Assembly: GCA_001725255.1 (NCBI GenBank)
Contig: MEFV01000006.1
Coordinates: 62,001 to 126,000 of the forward strand
Length of the DNA stretch: 64,000 nucleotides
Origin: Comamonas sp. SCN 67-35
Lineage (GTDB): Bacteria > Pseudomonadota > Gammaproteobacteria > Burkholderiales > Burkholderiaceae_C
Direction: 5' to 3'
Part shown: piece by piece, positions 7,634 to 16,468 of the stretch
Position numbering within the stretch: the first letter of the stretch is position 1
How the letters are laid out: every line of letters starts with the position of its first letter
Notes under the pieces: model-generated
What the model was told of the DNA's origin: nothing
The model's input: the letters and a program-made list of their open reading frames with translations, nothing else
Databases searched by the model: none
Translations under genes and position numbers: made by a program

Positions 7634-10558
7634 ATGTCATTGTGGCTCCTCATTCTCCTGCCCTTCACGGCCAGCCTGGTGGCGGCGGTGCTGCCCGCGA
7701 ACGCACGCAACATCGAATCGGTTCTCGCGGGTCTGACGGCCCTGTGGTGCGCGGTGCAGACCGCGCTGTTGTTCCCGGCCATTGCCCATGGGGGCGTGGT
7801 CGAAGCCGAATTCAGCTGGCTGCCCGAGCTTGGGCTGAATCCGATCATTCGGATCGATGGCTTCGCCTGGATGTTCTGCATGCTGGTCTTCGGCATCGGC
7901 GCATTGGTGGTGCTGTATGCACGCTACTACCTGTCGCCCACCGACCCCGTGCCGCGCTTCTTTTCCTTCCTGCTCGCCTTCATGGGCGCCATGGCCGGCG
8001 TAGTGGTCGCCGGCAACCTGATCCAGCTCGTCTTTTTCTGGGAACTGACCAGCCTCTTCTCCTTTTTGCTCATCGGGTACTGGCACCACCGCAGCGATGC
8101 CCGCCGCGGCGCACGCATGGCGCTCACGGTCACGGCCATCGGCGGGCTGGCGCTGCTCGCCGCCATGCTGCTGCTGGGGCATATCGTCGGCAGCTACACG
8201 CTGGATGCCACCCTGGCGGCAGGCGATCGCGTGCGCGAGCATCCGCTGTATGACGTCACGCTCGCGCTGACGCTGCTGGGCGCGTTCACCAAGAGCGCGC
8301 AGTTCCCGTTTCACTTCTGGCTGCCCCATGCCATGGCGGCGCCCACGCCCGTGTCGAGTTACCTGCACTCGGCCACCATGGTCAAGGCCGGCGTCTTCCT
8401 CCTGGCACGCCTGTGGCCGGTCATGGGAGGCACGGCCACCTGGTTCTGGTGGGTGGGCGGGGTGGGCCTGGCCACACTGCTGCTGGGCGGCCTGGCGGCC
8501 ATGTTCCAGCGCGACATCAAGGGCGTGCTGGCCTATTCCACCATTTCGCATCTGGGGCTCATCACGCTGCTGCTGGGTCTGAACAGCGCCCTGGCCGCCG
8601 TTGCCGCCGTCTTTCACATCATGAACCACGCGACCTTCAAGGCCTCGCTGTTCATGGCCGCGGGCATCGTCGATCACGAAAGCGGTACACGGGACATGCA
8701 TCAGCTCTCGGGCCTGCGCCACATGATGCCCATCACCGCCACACTGGCCATGGTGGCGGCCGCGGCGATGGCGGGCGTGCCGCTGCTCAACGGATTTCTC
8801 TCCAAGGAAATGTTCTTCGCCGAAACCGTCTTTCTCGATGCGTCCCCGGCCATGCACACGCTGCTGCCCATCGCCGCGACGATCGCCGGCATGTTCAGCG
8901 TGGCGTACTCGCTGCGGCTCATCGCATCGGTGTTCTTCGGCCCCGTGGCCCGCGACCTGCCTCGCACGCCACACGAGCCCACGCGCTTGATGCGCGTCCC
9001 GGTCGAACTGCTCGTGGCCATCTGTCTGGTGGTGGGAATATTTCCGCAATGGTCCATCGGTCCGGCCCTGGCGGCGGCGGCCCGACCCGTCGTCGGCGGC
9101 GTTCTGCCGGCTTACAGCCTGTCCGTCTGGCACGGCTTGACGGCCCCGCTGATGATGAGCGTGATCGCCATGCTGATGGGCATCGCGACCTACGGATTTT
9201 TCCTGCGTAAGGACGCCGGCCTGGCGGTCAGGGTGAGAACGGCAAGCCTGAACGGCAGTTGGTGGTTCGACCGCCTGACCGTCGCCATCACCCTCGGCGC
9301 CCGCGCCGGGCGTCGGCACGCAGGCACGCGGCGGCTGCAGTGGCAGATGCGCTGGATCGTCCTGGCGACCCTGGCGGCCGCCGCATTGCCATTGTGGTCC
9401 ACCGCCGCGCATCTGGGCGCACGCGGCAACCAGCCGCCCTCCGCGGTCTTCATCATCCTGTGGCTGACAGGCGCTCTGTGCGCGCTTGCCGCAGCCTCGC
9501 AAGCCAAATACCACCGGCTGGCGGCGCTGATGCTGCTGGGGGGCACGGGACTGTGCACGACGCTCACCTTCCTCTGGTTTTCCGCACCCGATCTCGCGCT
9601 CACCCAGCTGGCCGTGGAGTTCGCCACGACGATCCTGATGCTGCTCGGCCTGCGCTGGCTGCCACAGCGGATCGAGAATCTTCGCGACGCCCACGCGGAG
9701 GCACTGCACACCCGTGCGCGGCGCGCCAGCGATGGCGTCATCGCCTGCCTCAGCGGCCTGGGCATGGCCTGGCTGGCCTACGCGCTCATGAGCCGCGATT
9801 TCATCAGCGGCGCTTCCACGTTCTTTCTGGAAAACGCCCAGCCACTTGGCGGCGGCACGAATGTCGTGAACGTGATGCTGGTGGATTTCCGGGGCTTTGA
9901 CACCTTCGGCGAAATCGTCGTGCTCGGCATCGTCGCGACCACCATTTACGCCCTGCTGCGCCGCTTTCGGCCCGCGCGCGAAGCCATGGATCTGCCACCA
10001 CAGCAGCGCGCCCTGCCCGCCGATCTGCAAACCGATCTGCTCAACCCACGCGATGCCAGTGACACCGCCATCGGCTACCTGATGGTTCCCGCCGTCCTGG
10101 CGCGGCTGCTGCTGCCCTTCACCGCGCTTGTGGCCATCCACCTCTTCCTTCGCGGCCATGACGACGCGGGCGGCGGTTTCGTCGCCGGACTGGTCTTCTC
10201 GCTCGGCTTGATCGTGCAATATCTGATCTCGGGCACGGTCTGGGTGGAATCGCACGCGAGGGTGCTGCCCGAACGCTGGATGGCCATCGGACTGCTGCTG
10301 GCACTGCTGACGGGCCTGGGTTCCCTCCTCGTCGGCTACCCCTTTCTCACCAGCCACGTGGCGCATCTTCAGCTTCCCTGGCTGGGCGAGATCCATGTGG
10401 CGAGCGCGCTTTTCTTCGATGCCGGCGTGGCGCTGCTGGTAATCGGCGCCACCTTGCTGATGCTCACGGCCATCGCGCACCAGTCCGTGCGCAGCCACCG
10501 CCATCACGCGCACCTTCTTGCCGCACGCGAAGACAACCTGGGCCAGGGAGCCGCGTGA
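7634..10558 (+). CDS. mnhA: Mrp-type Na+/H+ antiporter subunit A fused to subunit B
   Basis: A 974-residue polytopic membrane protein. Residues 1 to about 780 are MnhA/MrpA, related to NuoL, with FFWELTSLFSFLLIGYW carrying the conserved glutamate and FPFHFWLPHAMAAPTPVSSY the lysine/histidine helix region. The last ~170 residues (VPAVLARLLLPFTALVAIH, HDDAGGGFVAGLVFS) are an MnhB domain, so no separate mnhB exists; this is the PhaAB-like arrangement. GGAG precedes the ATG by four bases. It opens a gap-free operon through mnhG exporting Na+ (or K+) in exchange for protons. Confidence 0.93.
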   Translation: MSLWLLILLPFTASLVAAVLPANARNIESVLAGLTALWCAVQTALLFPAIAHGGVVEAEFSWLPELGLNPIIRIDGFAWMFCMLVFGIGALVVLYARYYLSPTDPVPRFFSFLLAFMGAMAGVVVAGNLIQLVFFWELTSLFSFLLIGYWHHRSDARRGARMALTVTAIGGLALLAAMLLLGHIVGSYTLDATLAAGDRVREHPLYDVTLALTLLGAFTKSAQFPFHFWLPHAMAAPTPVSSYLHSATMVKAGVFLLARLWPVMGGTATWFWWVGGVGLATLLLGGLAAMFQRDIKGVLAYSTISHLGLITLLLGLNSALAAVAAVFHIMNHATFKASLFMAAGIVDHESGTRDMHQLSGLRHMMPITATLAMVAAAAMAGVPLLNGFLSKEMFFAETVFLDASPAMHTLLPIAATIAGMFSVAYSLRLIASVFFGPVARDLPRTPHEPTRLMRVPVELLVAICLVVGIFPQWSIGPALAAAARPVVGGVLPAYSLSVWHGLTAPLMMSVIAMLMGIATYGFFLRKDAGLAVRVRTASLNGSWWFDRLTVAITLGARAGRRHAGTRRLQWQMRWIVLATLAAAALPLWSTAAHLGARGNQPPSAVFIILWLTGALCALAAASQAKYHRLAALMLLGGTGLCTTLTFLWFSAPDLALTQLAVEFATTILMLLGLRWLPQRIENLRDAHAEALHTRARRASDGVIACLSGLGMAWLAYALMSRDFISGASTFFLENAQPLGGGTNVVNVMLVDFRGFDTFGEIVVLGIVATTIYALLRRFRPAREAMDLPPQQRALPADLQTDLLNPRDASDTAIGYLMVPAVLARLLLPFTALVAIHLFLRGHDDAGGGFVAGLVFSLGLIVQYLISGTVWVESHARVLPERWMAIGLLLALLTGLGSLLVGYPFLTSHVAHLQLPWLGEIHVASALFFDAGVALLVIGATLLMLTAIAHQSVRSHRHHAHLLAAREDNLGQGAA

Positions 10559-10929
10559 TGGAGCTCGTCCTGGCACTTTCCATCGGGGTCCTGACGAGTT
10601 GCGGCGTCTGGCTCATGCTCAGGCCGCGGACGTTCCAGGTCATCATGGGGCTGAGCCTGCTGTCCTACGCCGTCAACCTGTTCATTTTCTCGACGGCGCG
10701 CCTGGGCCTCGCGGAGGGCAAACCTCCCATCCTGAGCCCGGACAAGGCGCTGGATCTGCTGCACTACGCCGACCCCTTGCCGCAGGCGCTCGTGCTCACG
10801 GCCATCGTGATCGGGTTCGCGATGACCGCGCTCTTCCTGGTGATCCTGCTGGCCCTTCGCGGAATGACGGGCACCGACCACGTGGACGGCGCGGATGCCG
10901 GAACGACCGAACTCACCCCCCGCCCATGA
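10558..10929 (+). CDS. mnhC: Na+/H+ antiporter subunit C
   Basis: 123 residues, three transmembrane helices, NuoK-like. MELVLALSIGVLTSCGVWLM is the first helix, and LLSYAVNLFIF is the family-typical second helix. LVLTAIVIGFAMTALFLVIL is the third. Start ATG at 10558 shares its A with the mnhA stop (TGATG); a GTG three bases earlier would add one residue. It is part of the Mrp complex. Confidence 0.92.
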   Translation: MELVLALSIGVLTSCGVWLMLRPRTFQVIMGLSLLSYAVNLFIFSTARLGLAEGKPPILSPDKALDLLHYADPLPQALVLTAIVIGFAMTALFLVILLALRGMTGTDHVDGADAGTTELTPRP

Positions 10930-12605
10930 ACGGCACACGGCAGATCATTTCCTCGCTGATGCCGCACCTGATGCTGGCGCCCATTGCGCTGCCCCTGGCG
11001 ACGGCAGCCCTGCTGCTGCTGGTGCGCGAGGAGCGCGAGCGCCTGAAGATGACCGTGAACATCGGCTCCACGGCCCTTGGCCTGCTGGTTGCCGTGGCCT
11101 TGCTGATCTGGAGCGACGAAGGCACGACGCAAACCGTTGGCGTCTATCTGCCGGGCAACTGGCCTGCATCGTTCGGAATCGTGCTGGCACTGGACCGTCT
11201 GTCGGCGCTGATGCTCGTGACCAGCAGCACGGTGGCGCTCGCGAGCGTGGTCTTTGCCTGCGCGCGCTGGCACCGTGCCGGGGTGCTGTTCCACGTGCTG
11301 TTCCAGTTTCAGCTCATGGGGCTTTCGGGAGCCTTCCTGACGGCGGACCTGTTCAATCTCTTCGTCTTCTTCGAAATCCTGCTGGCAGCCTCGTATGGAC
11401 TGCTGCTGCATGGCTCGGGACAAACCCGGGTGCAATCGGGCCTGCACTACATCGCGATCAACCTTGCCGCATCGTCGCTGTTCCTCATCGGGGCCGCCGT
11501 GCTCTACGGGATCACGGGCACACTCAACATGGCCGACATCGCCCGGGCCGTCACGGCCCTGCCTGACGCGCACCGCGGACTGCTGCACGCAGGCGCGGCC
11601 ATTCTGGCCGTGGCCTTCCTGATCAAGGCGGGCGCGTGGCCGCTCAATTTCTGGCTCGTGCCTGCCTACGCCGCCGCGGTGGCGCCCGTGGGCGCGCTGT
11701 TTACCGTACTCACCAAGGTGGGCGTTTACGCACTGCTCAGGCTGTGGCCGCTCTGGTTTGGCGACGCCGCCGGTGAGTCCGCGCACTGGGGCAGCGTGTA
11801 CCTGAGTGGCGCCGGCATGCTCACGATGGCCTTCGGAGCCATCGGCATACTGGCCTCGCAGCACCTCACCAACCTCGCGGGCCACGCCGCCATCCTGTCG
11901 TCAGGCACGCTGCTGGCCGCGCTCGGCATGGGCTCCCCCACGGTCACGGCAGGACTGATGTACTACCTGCCAGGCTCGACCTGGGCGGTGGCCTGCCTTT
12001 TCCTGCTGGCCGATCTCATCAGCCGCTGGCGCAACGACGGGGCAAGCACGGCACCCCATCAACGGGACGACGCCCCCTTTCTCACGCCCGAACTGCTGCC
12101 CAGCGAGAATTTCAACCTCGACGACGAACAGCAGATCGTCGTCGGCCGCGCCATTCGGGGCGCCACGGCTTTTCTGGGCCTTGCTTTCCTGCTCAGCACG
12201 CTCTTGATGGCGGGACTGCCCCCGCTGTCAGGCTTCATCGGCAAATTCGCGATGCTTTCGGCCGCCCTGGCCGGTTTGAATGTCCAGGACCTGTCGAACA
12301 CGCAGCCCCCGGCAATGATCTGGCTGCTCCTGATCCTGATGCTGTCCACCGGGCTGGCCACCCTGATGGCCTTGACACGCGTGGGCATGCGCCAATTCTG
12401 GTCTGCGCACGACAGGAATCCGCCGCAGCTTCGGGTACTGGAGGGTCTGCCGATCACGGCACTTCTGGTGGCCTGCATCACCCTGGCCCTCTGCGCCGGG
12501 CCCGCCATGCGCTACACCACGCTGGCGGCGCAGGCCCTGTATACGCCGGCAGCCTACATCGGCGACATCCTGTCGGCTCAACCCGTGGGAACGCCTGCGC
12601 GATGA
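10926..12605 (+). CDS. mnhD: Na+/H+ antiporter subunit D
   Basis: 559 residues, NuoM/NuoN-like proton-translocating subunit. FFEILLAASYGLLLHG contains the conserved glutamate; IKAGAWPLNFWLVPAYAAA the lysine helix. LMAGLPPLSGFIGKF near residue 430 is diagnostic for this superfamily. The start is the ATG inside the ATGA that ends mnhC. A longer upstream reading would cover mnhC and is rejected. Confidence 0.93.
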   Translation: MNGTRQIISSLMPHLMLAPIALPLATAALLLLVREERERLKMTVNIGSTALGLLVAVALLIWSDEGTTQTVGVYLPGNWPASFGIVLALDRLSALMLVTSSTVALASVVFACARWHRAGVLFHVLFQFQLMGLSGAFLTADLFNLFVFFEILLAASYGLLLHGSGQTRVQSGLHYIAINLAASSLFLIGAAVLYGITGTLNMADIARAVTALPDAHRGLLHAGAAILAVAFLIKAGAWPLNFWLVPAYAAAVAPVGALFTVLTKVGVYALLRLWPLWFGDAAGESAHWGSVYLSGAGMLTMAFGAIGILASQHLTNLAGHAAILSSGTLLAALGMGSPTVTAGLMYYLPGSTWAVACLFLLADLISRWRNDGASTAPHQRDDAPFLTPELLPSENFNLDDEQQIVVGRAIRGATAFLGLAFLLSTLLMAGLPPLSGFIGKFAMLSAALAGLNVQDLSNTQPPAMIWLLLILMLSTGLATLMALTRVGMRQFWSAHDRNPPQLRVLEGLPITALLVACITLALCAGPAMRYTTLAAQALYTPAAYIGDILSAQPVGTPAR

Positions 12606-13093
12606 AGCGCCTGTTTCCCGCGCCGCTGGTCAGCGCCGGTCTGTTCACCGTCTGGCTGCTGCTGCACCCCGGGTGGGGCCGAGGGCATCTGCTGCTGGCA
12701 TTGCTGCTGGGGCTGGGATTGCCGCTGATGCTGCAAGGCCTGCGTCCGCGCCGGGTACGTGTGCGCCACCCGATCACGATACTCAAGCTGTGCCTGCGGG
12801 TGATGGCCGACACCACCCGCTCCAATCTGGCCGTTCTGCGCTACCTGCTGCGCCCGGGTCACCGGCCACACCCGGCCGGTTTCGTTGAAATTCCACTGCA
12901 GATGCGCGATCCCAACGCGCTGGCCGTGCTGGCGATGATCGTGTGCATCACGCCCGGCACCGTCTGGGCGGAAATTTCCCTGGACCGCTCCGTGCTGATG
13001 CTGCACGTGCTGGAAGTCGCGGACGCCCAGGCAACCATCGCCCACGTGAAGGCGCACTATGAACGCCCGTTGATGGAGATTTTCGAATCATGA
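12602..13093 (+). CDS. mnhE: Na+/H+ antiporter subunit E
   Basis: 163 residues. Two N-terminal hydrophobic helices (SAGLFTVWLLLHPGW, LLLALLLGLGLPLML) precede a soluble tail. VMIVCITPGTVW-type residues appear as AMIVCITPGTVWAEIS, the family signature, followed by LMLHVLEVADA. The ATGA overlaps mnhD at the front and mnhF at the back. MnhE is needed for assembly of the complex in studied organisms. Confidence 0.92.
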   Translation: MKRLFPAPLVSAGLFTVWLLLHPGWGRGHLLLALLLGLGLPLMLQGLRPRRVRVRHPITILKLCLRVMADTTRSNLAVLRYLLRPGHRPHPAGFVEIPLQMRDPNALAVLAMIVCITPGTVWAEISLDRSVLMLHVLEVADAQATIAHVKAHYERPLMEIFES

Positions 13094-13371
13094 ACACCAC
13101 CTTGCTCGCATGGGCCACGCCGCTGGCCATGGGCATGCTGGTTCTGGCCATGCTGCTCTGCCTCGTGCGCATGCTTCGGGGGCCCACGGCGCAGGACCGC
13201 GTGCTGGCGCTGGACGCGATGTACCTGAACGCCATGCTGCTGGTCCTGGTGCTGTGCATGCATTGGGGCAGCACCGACTACTTCGAGGTCGCGCTGCTCA
13301 TTGCCCTGCTCGGTTTCCTCGGCAGCACGGCCCTGGCAAAGTTTCTGCTGCGCGGGGAGGTCATCGAATGA
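13090..13371 (+). CDS. mnhF: Na+/H+ antiporter subunit F
   Basis: 93 residues, three helices. LCLVRMLRGPTAQDRVLALD is the family signature loop, and EVALLIALLGFLGSTALAKF the last helix. It starts in the ATGA ending mnhE and ends in the ATGA starting mnhG. In some species MnhF has been linked to cholate and Na+ efflux. Confidence 0.92.
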   Translation: MNTTLLAWATPLAMGMLVLAMLLCLVRMLRGPTAQDRVLALDAMYLNAMLLVLVLCMHWGSTDYFEVALLIALLGFLGSTALAKFLLRGEVIE

Positions 13372-13751
13372 GCACGATGCCGTTGTGGCTGGATGCCTTG
13401 ATTTCCGCGCTGGTGCTGCTGGGCGCAGCCATTGCGCTGGCGGGCTCCATGGGCCTGCTCACACTGCCCGGCTTTTTCACGCGGATGCACCCGCCGGCCA
13501 CCATTGCCACGCTGGCGTGCTGGTGCATCCTGCACGGCGCGTTTGCCTTTTTCTGGTGGCAGGATGGCGCGGCGCCGCTGCGCCTGTATCTCATCGCGCT
13601 CTTCCTGGCCACGACCGTTCCCATCACGAGCATCTTCCTGATGCGCGCGGCCCTGTTCCGCGCGCGCCGCGCCGGAACTGCCGTCCCGACAAGCCTGAGC
13701 GGCCACACGACAGCGGAAGAAGGCGCCGCCATGCCATCACCGCACCGCTGA
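13368..13751 (+). CDS. mnhG: Na+/H+ antiporter subunit G
   Basis: 127 residues, three helices. ALAGSMGLLTLPGFFTRMHP matches the MnhG/PhaG signature (G-x-L-x-x-P-x-x-x-x-R-x-H). FLATTVPITSIFLMRAALFR is the third helix. ATG at 13368 overlaps the mnhF stop. It ends the operon; the nsrR-like gene converges on it 26 bp away, with no clear terminator between. Confidence 0.92.
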   Translation: MSTMPLWLDALISALVLLGAAIALAGSMGLLTLPGFFTRMHPPATIATLACWCILHGAFAFFWWQDGAAPLRLYLIALFLATTVPITSIFLMRAALFRARRAGTAVPTSLSGHTTAEEGAAMPSPHR

Positions 13752-13777
13752 AACCCCGCCCCAGCTGTCCTGCCGCG

Positions 13778-14248
13778 CTATGGCGCCATGGGCACGCCGG
13801 GTATGACCACGCGGCGCGCGCTGTGACTGGCGGGCACGGCGCGCACCGGCACCAGATCGGCCAGCGTGACCCCGTCGAGGACGGCCAGGTAACTGCGCGT
13901 CGCGCGTTCGAACACGCCCTTGAGATTGCAGTTGCTGCTGATGCGGCAGGTGCTGTGATCGCTGCCGAAACACTCCACCATCTCGAAGTTCGACTCCGTG
14001 GCACGCACCACGGCACCGACCACGATGTCCGCCGGCGGGCGCATCAGCCGCATGCCGCCGCCGCGTCCGCGCGACGTATCGAGCAGCTCCAGCGCCGCGA
14101 GCTGGCGCACGATCTTGGTGAGATGGCTGCGTGAAATCCCGTGGGCCTGCGCGATCTCGCTGATCGTCACCGGCTGGTCACGGTTTTCGTACGCGGCGCA
14201 GTACATCAGCACGCGCAGCGCGTAATCGGTCCACTGTGTCAGATGCAT
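13778..14248 (-). CDS. nsrR: Rrf2-family Fe-S transcriptional regulator, NsrR type
   Basis: 156 residues. A winged helix covers about 1-70 (LTQWTDYALRVLMYCA, GISRSHLTKIVRQLA). Three cysteines follow: one after MVE and two in STCRISSNCNLKG, with spacing C-x7-C-x5-C, as in NsrR rather than IscR. NsrR proteins hold a [Fe-S] cluster destroyed by nitric oxide and derepress NO-detoxifying genes. No NO dioxygenase or reductase is adjacent; three hemerythrin genes elsewhere in the window are possible targets, which is speculation. The C-terminus is longer than in E. coli NsrR. Confidence 0.82.
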   Translation of the reverse strand: MHLTQWTDYALRVLMYCAAYENRDQPVTISEIAQAHGISRSHLTKIVRQLAALELLDTSRGRGGGMRLMRPPADIVVGAVVRATESNFEMVECFGSDHSTCRISSNCNLKGVFERATRSYLAVLDGVTLADLVPVRAVPASHSARRVVIPGVPMAP

Positions 14249-14321
14249 GCGTCAGGTCCACGCGTAAAGTGTCATTTCGCGTGCATTTTATTGAACCGCC
14301 AAATCCTCCACCCGCGGCCGG

Positions 14322-14534
14322 TCAATAGTGCGGCGGTATCTCGCCTCGGAGATCGCGCTGAGCCGCAGGCCCGCCACTGTCCTGCAACTGCTGGCGCAAT
14401 TGCGCCATCTGCAATTGCAGCCGTTCGATGTCCTGCCGTTGCCGGTAGATCGTCAGGTTCAACTGCTCGAGCAGGTCTTCGGCAAAGGCCGCCTTGACTT
14501 CCAGCGCCTCCAGGCGCTCTTGCACGTCGCTCAT
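14322..14534 (-). CDS. slyX: SlyX family protein
   Basis: 70 residues. Nearly all is a coiled coil: RLEALEVKAAFAEDLLEQLN and YRQRQDIERLQLQMAQLRQQ. It ends GEIPPHY, the SlyX family C-terminal motif (PPHY). The function of SlyX is unknown. ATG at 14534 lies 5 bases after the aminotransferase stop, so it probably rides on that transcript; a longer in-frame reading into the aminotransferase gene is not supported. Confidence 0.88.
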   Translation of the reverse strand: MSDVQERLEALEVKAAFAEDLLEQLNLTIYRQRQDIERLQLQMAQLRQQLQDSGGPAAQRDLRGEIPPHY

Positions 14535-14539
14535 GCGCT

Positions 14540-15742
14540 TCAAGCCGCCAGCGCGCGGCCCAGCCGCGCCATGCCCTCGCGAATCTTGTCCGGAGCCGCT
14601 GTGGCAAACGACAGCCGCAGCGTGGCGATGTCGGGCCGGGAACAATAAAACGGCGCTCCGGGCACGAAGGCCACGCCCTGCTCAATGGCCTTCTGTGCAA
14701 AGAGCTTGCCATCCGCGACCTTGCCGCCTGCGCCCGTCAGGCGCGCCCAGACGAAAAGCCCGCCACGGGGCTCGACGAACGTGACCGCGTCACCCAGCTC
14801 GGCACGCAGCGCCTCGCACATGACCCCTGCCCTTTGCGCATAGACGCTGCGCACGCGCGCGAGCGTGGCCGGCATGCGGCCCGCCTTGAGATACCGGGCT
14901 GCCGTGGCCTGGGCGAAGGTGCTGGTGTGCGCGTCGCTGAACTGCTTGCACATCGTGGCCCTGGCCAGCAGTTCGGGCGGCGCAATCATCCAGCCCACGC
15001 GCAGGCCGGGCGAGAGCACCTTGCTCAGGCTGCCGCAGTGCACGAGCAGCTCACGGCTGCCGGGCACCTGTTCCGAAAGCGCGAGCAGGCTGGGGGGCGG
15101 CGCATCGCCAAAATAGAGATCGCCATAGGGGTCATCCTCTACCACCACCGTCTGGTACTTCACGGCCAGTTCCAGCACGCGTCTGCGCCTCTCCAGGCTG
15201 AGCATGGCGCCGCTGGGGTTGCCGAAGGTCGGAATCAGGTACACGAGCTTGGGCCGATGCTCGGCGATGAGCTGCTCCAGCCGATCGACGTCCACGCCGT
15301 TGCCGTCGATCGGCGCGCTCACCAGATCCGCGCCATAGAGGCGAAAGCACTGGATCGTCGCGAGGAAAGTCGGCCCTTCGACAATGACCTTGTCTCCCGG
15401 ATCGATCAGCGTCTTGCCGATCAGATCCAGCGCCTGCTGACTGCCGGTGGTCACGATCAAATCCTGCGGAGCCACGCCCGATGCGCCCTTGGACGCCATG
15501 AACTGCGCGAGCTGTTCACGCAGGGCCGGATAGCCTTCCGTCGCACCGTATTGCAGCGCGTCGCCCGGCTCGTCGGTCAGCACGCCGTCGACGGCTTCGC
15601 GTATGCCCTCCACATCGAACATCGCGCTGTCGGGAAAGCCTCCGGCAAAGCTGATGATGCCGGGCTTGCCCAGCAGTTTGAAGAGTTCACGGATGGCCGA
15701 GGTTTCTACGTTGTCGAGGCGGCGGGCAAACGGGATGGGCAT
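14540..15742 (-). CDS. PLP-dependent aminotransferase (aminoadipate/LysN-like)
   Basis: 400 residues, fold type I, class I/II. FAGGFPDSAMFDVE, TTGSQQALDLIGK, YLIPTFGNPSGAML and the PLP lysine in HCGSLSKVLSPGLRVGW identify the MocR-like/2-aminoadipate aminotransferase branch, without the GntR DNA-binding domain of MocR regulators. It probably transfers amino groups from aromatic, branched-chain or aminoadipate donors to 2-oxoglutarate; the exact substrate cannot be read. slyX follows. nth is divergent, with 81 bp between starts. Confidence 0.88.
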   Translation of the reverse strand: MPIPFARRLDNVETSAIRELFKLLGKPGIISFAGGFPDSAMFDVEGIREAVDGVLTDEPGDALQYGATEGYPALREQLAQFMASKGASGVAPQDLIVTTGSQQALDLIGKTLIDPGDKVIVEGPTFLATIQCFRLYGADLVSAPIDGNGVDVDRLEQLIAEHRPKLVYLIPTFGNPSGAMLSLERRRRVLELAVKYQTVVVEDDPYGDLYFGDAPPPSLLALSEQVPGSRELLVHCGSLSKVLSPGLRVGWMIAPPELLARATMCKQFSDAHTSTFAQATAARYLKAGRMPATLARVRSVYAQRAGVMCEALRAELGDAVTFVEPRGGLFVWARLTGAGGKVADGKLFAQKAIEQGVAFVPGAPFYCSRPDIATLRLSFATAAPDKIREGMARLGRALAA

Positions 15743-15823
15743 CAGGATGTCTCTGAAAACTTGAAATCAAGGGAGGGATTGTCGTCAATTGGCGCGCCTG
15801 TTGTACAGGGCGACAATCGGCGC

Positions 15824-16468
15824 ATGAACCATGCGGCCATCGAAGCTTTCTTCGCCACCCTCAGGGCGGCCAATCCTCACCCCGTGACCGAGCTGCACTA
15901 TACGAGCGTGTTCGAACTGCTGGTGGCCGTGCTGCTTTCGGCGCAGTCCACAGACACGGGCGTGAACAAGGCCACGGCCCGGCTGTTTCCGGTGGCGAAC
16001 ACGCCTCAGGCCATCCTCGAGCTGGGCCTCGAGGGGCTGGAGCGCCACATCAAGACCATAGGCCTGTACCACACCAAGGCAAAAAACCTGCTGCAGACCT
16101 GCCGCATCCTCATCGAACGGCATGAGGGCGACGTGCCACGCACACGCGAGGCGCTGCAAGCCCTGCCGGGCGTGGGCCGCAAGACCGCCAACGTGGTGCT
16201 CAACGTTGCTTTCGGCGAGCCCACGATGGCGGTGGATACGCACATCTTTCGCGTGAGCAACCGCACGGGGCTGGCGCCGGGCAAGACTCCCCTGGACGTG
16301 GAGCGCGGGCTGCTTGAGCGTGTGCCCTCTGAGTATCTGCCCGACGCGCACCACTGGCTGATCCTGCATGGACGCTACGTGTGCCTGGCGCGCACGCCAC
16401 GCTGCTGGGAATGCAGCGTGGCCGCCTACTGCGATTTCGAGCCCAAGACGCCCGCCCCGCAGCGCTGA
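15824..16468 (+). CDS. nth: Endonuclease III, DNA glycosylase/AP lyase
   Basis: Base-excision repair enzyme removing oxidised pyrimidines; 214 residues. The helix-hairpin-helix LPGVGRKTANVVLN carries the catalytic lysine, and AVDTHIFRVSNR the catalytic aspartate. The [4Fe-4S] site near the C-terminus is C-x6-C-x2-C-x5-C (CLARTPRCWECSVAAYC). The ATG at 15824 matches family length; the open frame upstream is antisense to the aminotransferase. Its TGA abuts the gshA stop directly. Confidence 0.96.
   Translation: MNHAAIEAFFATLRAANPHPVTELHYTSVFELLVAVLLSAQSTDTGVNKATARLFPVANTPQAILELGLEGLERHIKTIGLYHTKAKNLLQTCRILIERHEGDVPRTREALQALPGVGRKTANVVLNVAFGEPTMAVDTHIFRVSNRTGLAPGKTPLDVERGLLERVPSEYLPDAHHWLILHGRYVCLARTPRCWECSVAAYCDFEPKTPAPQR

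Noticed and set aside
14249..14321. NsrR box in front of the nsrR-like gene
   Set aside because: AAAATGCAC-like half-site can be seen near 14275-14290 but the second half matches poorly; not enough to call an operator.
14834..15823. Upstream extension of the nth frame
   Set aside because: This part is antisense to the aminotransferase gene. Endonuclease III has a standard length from the ATG at 15824.
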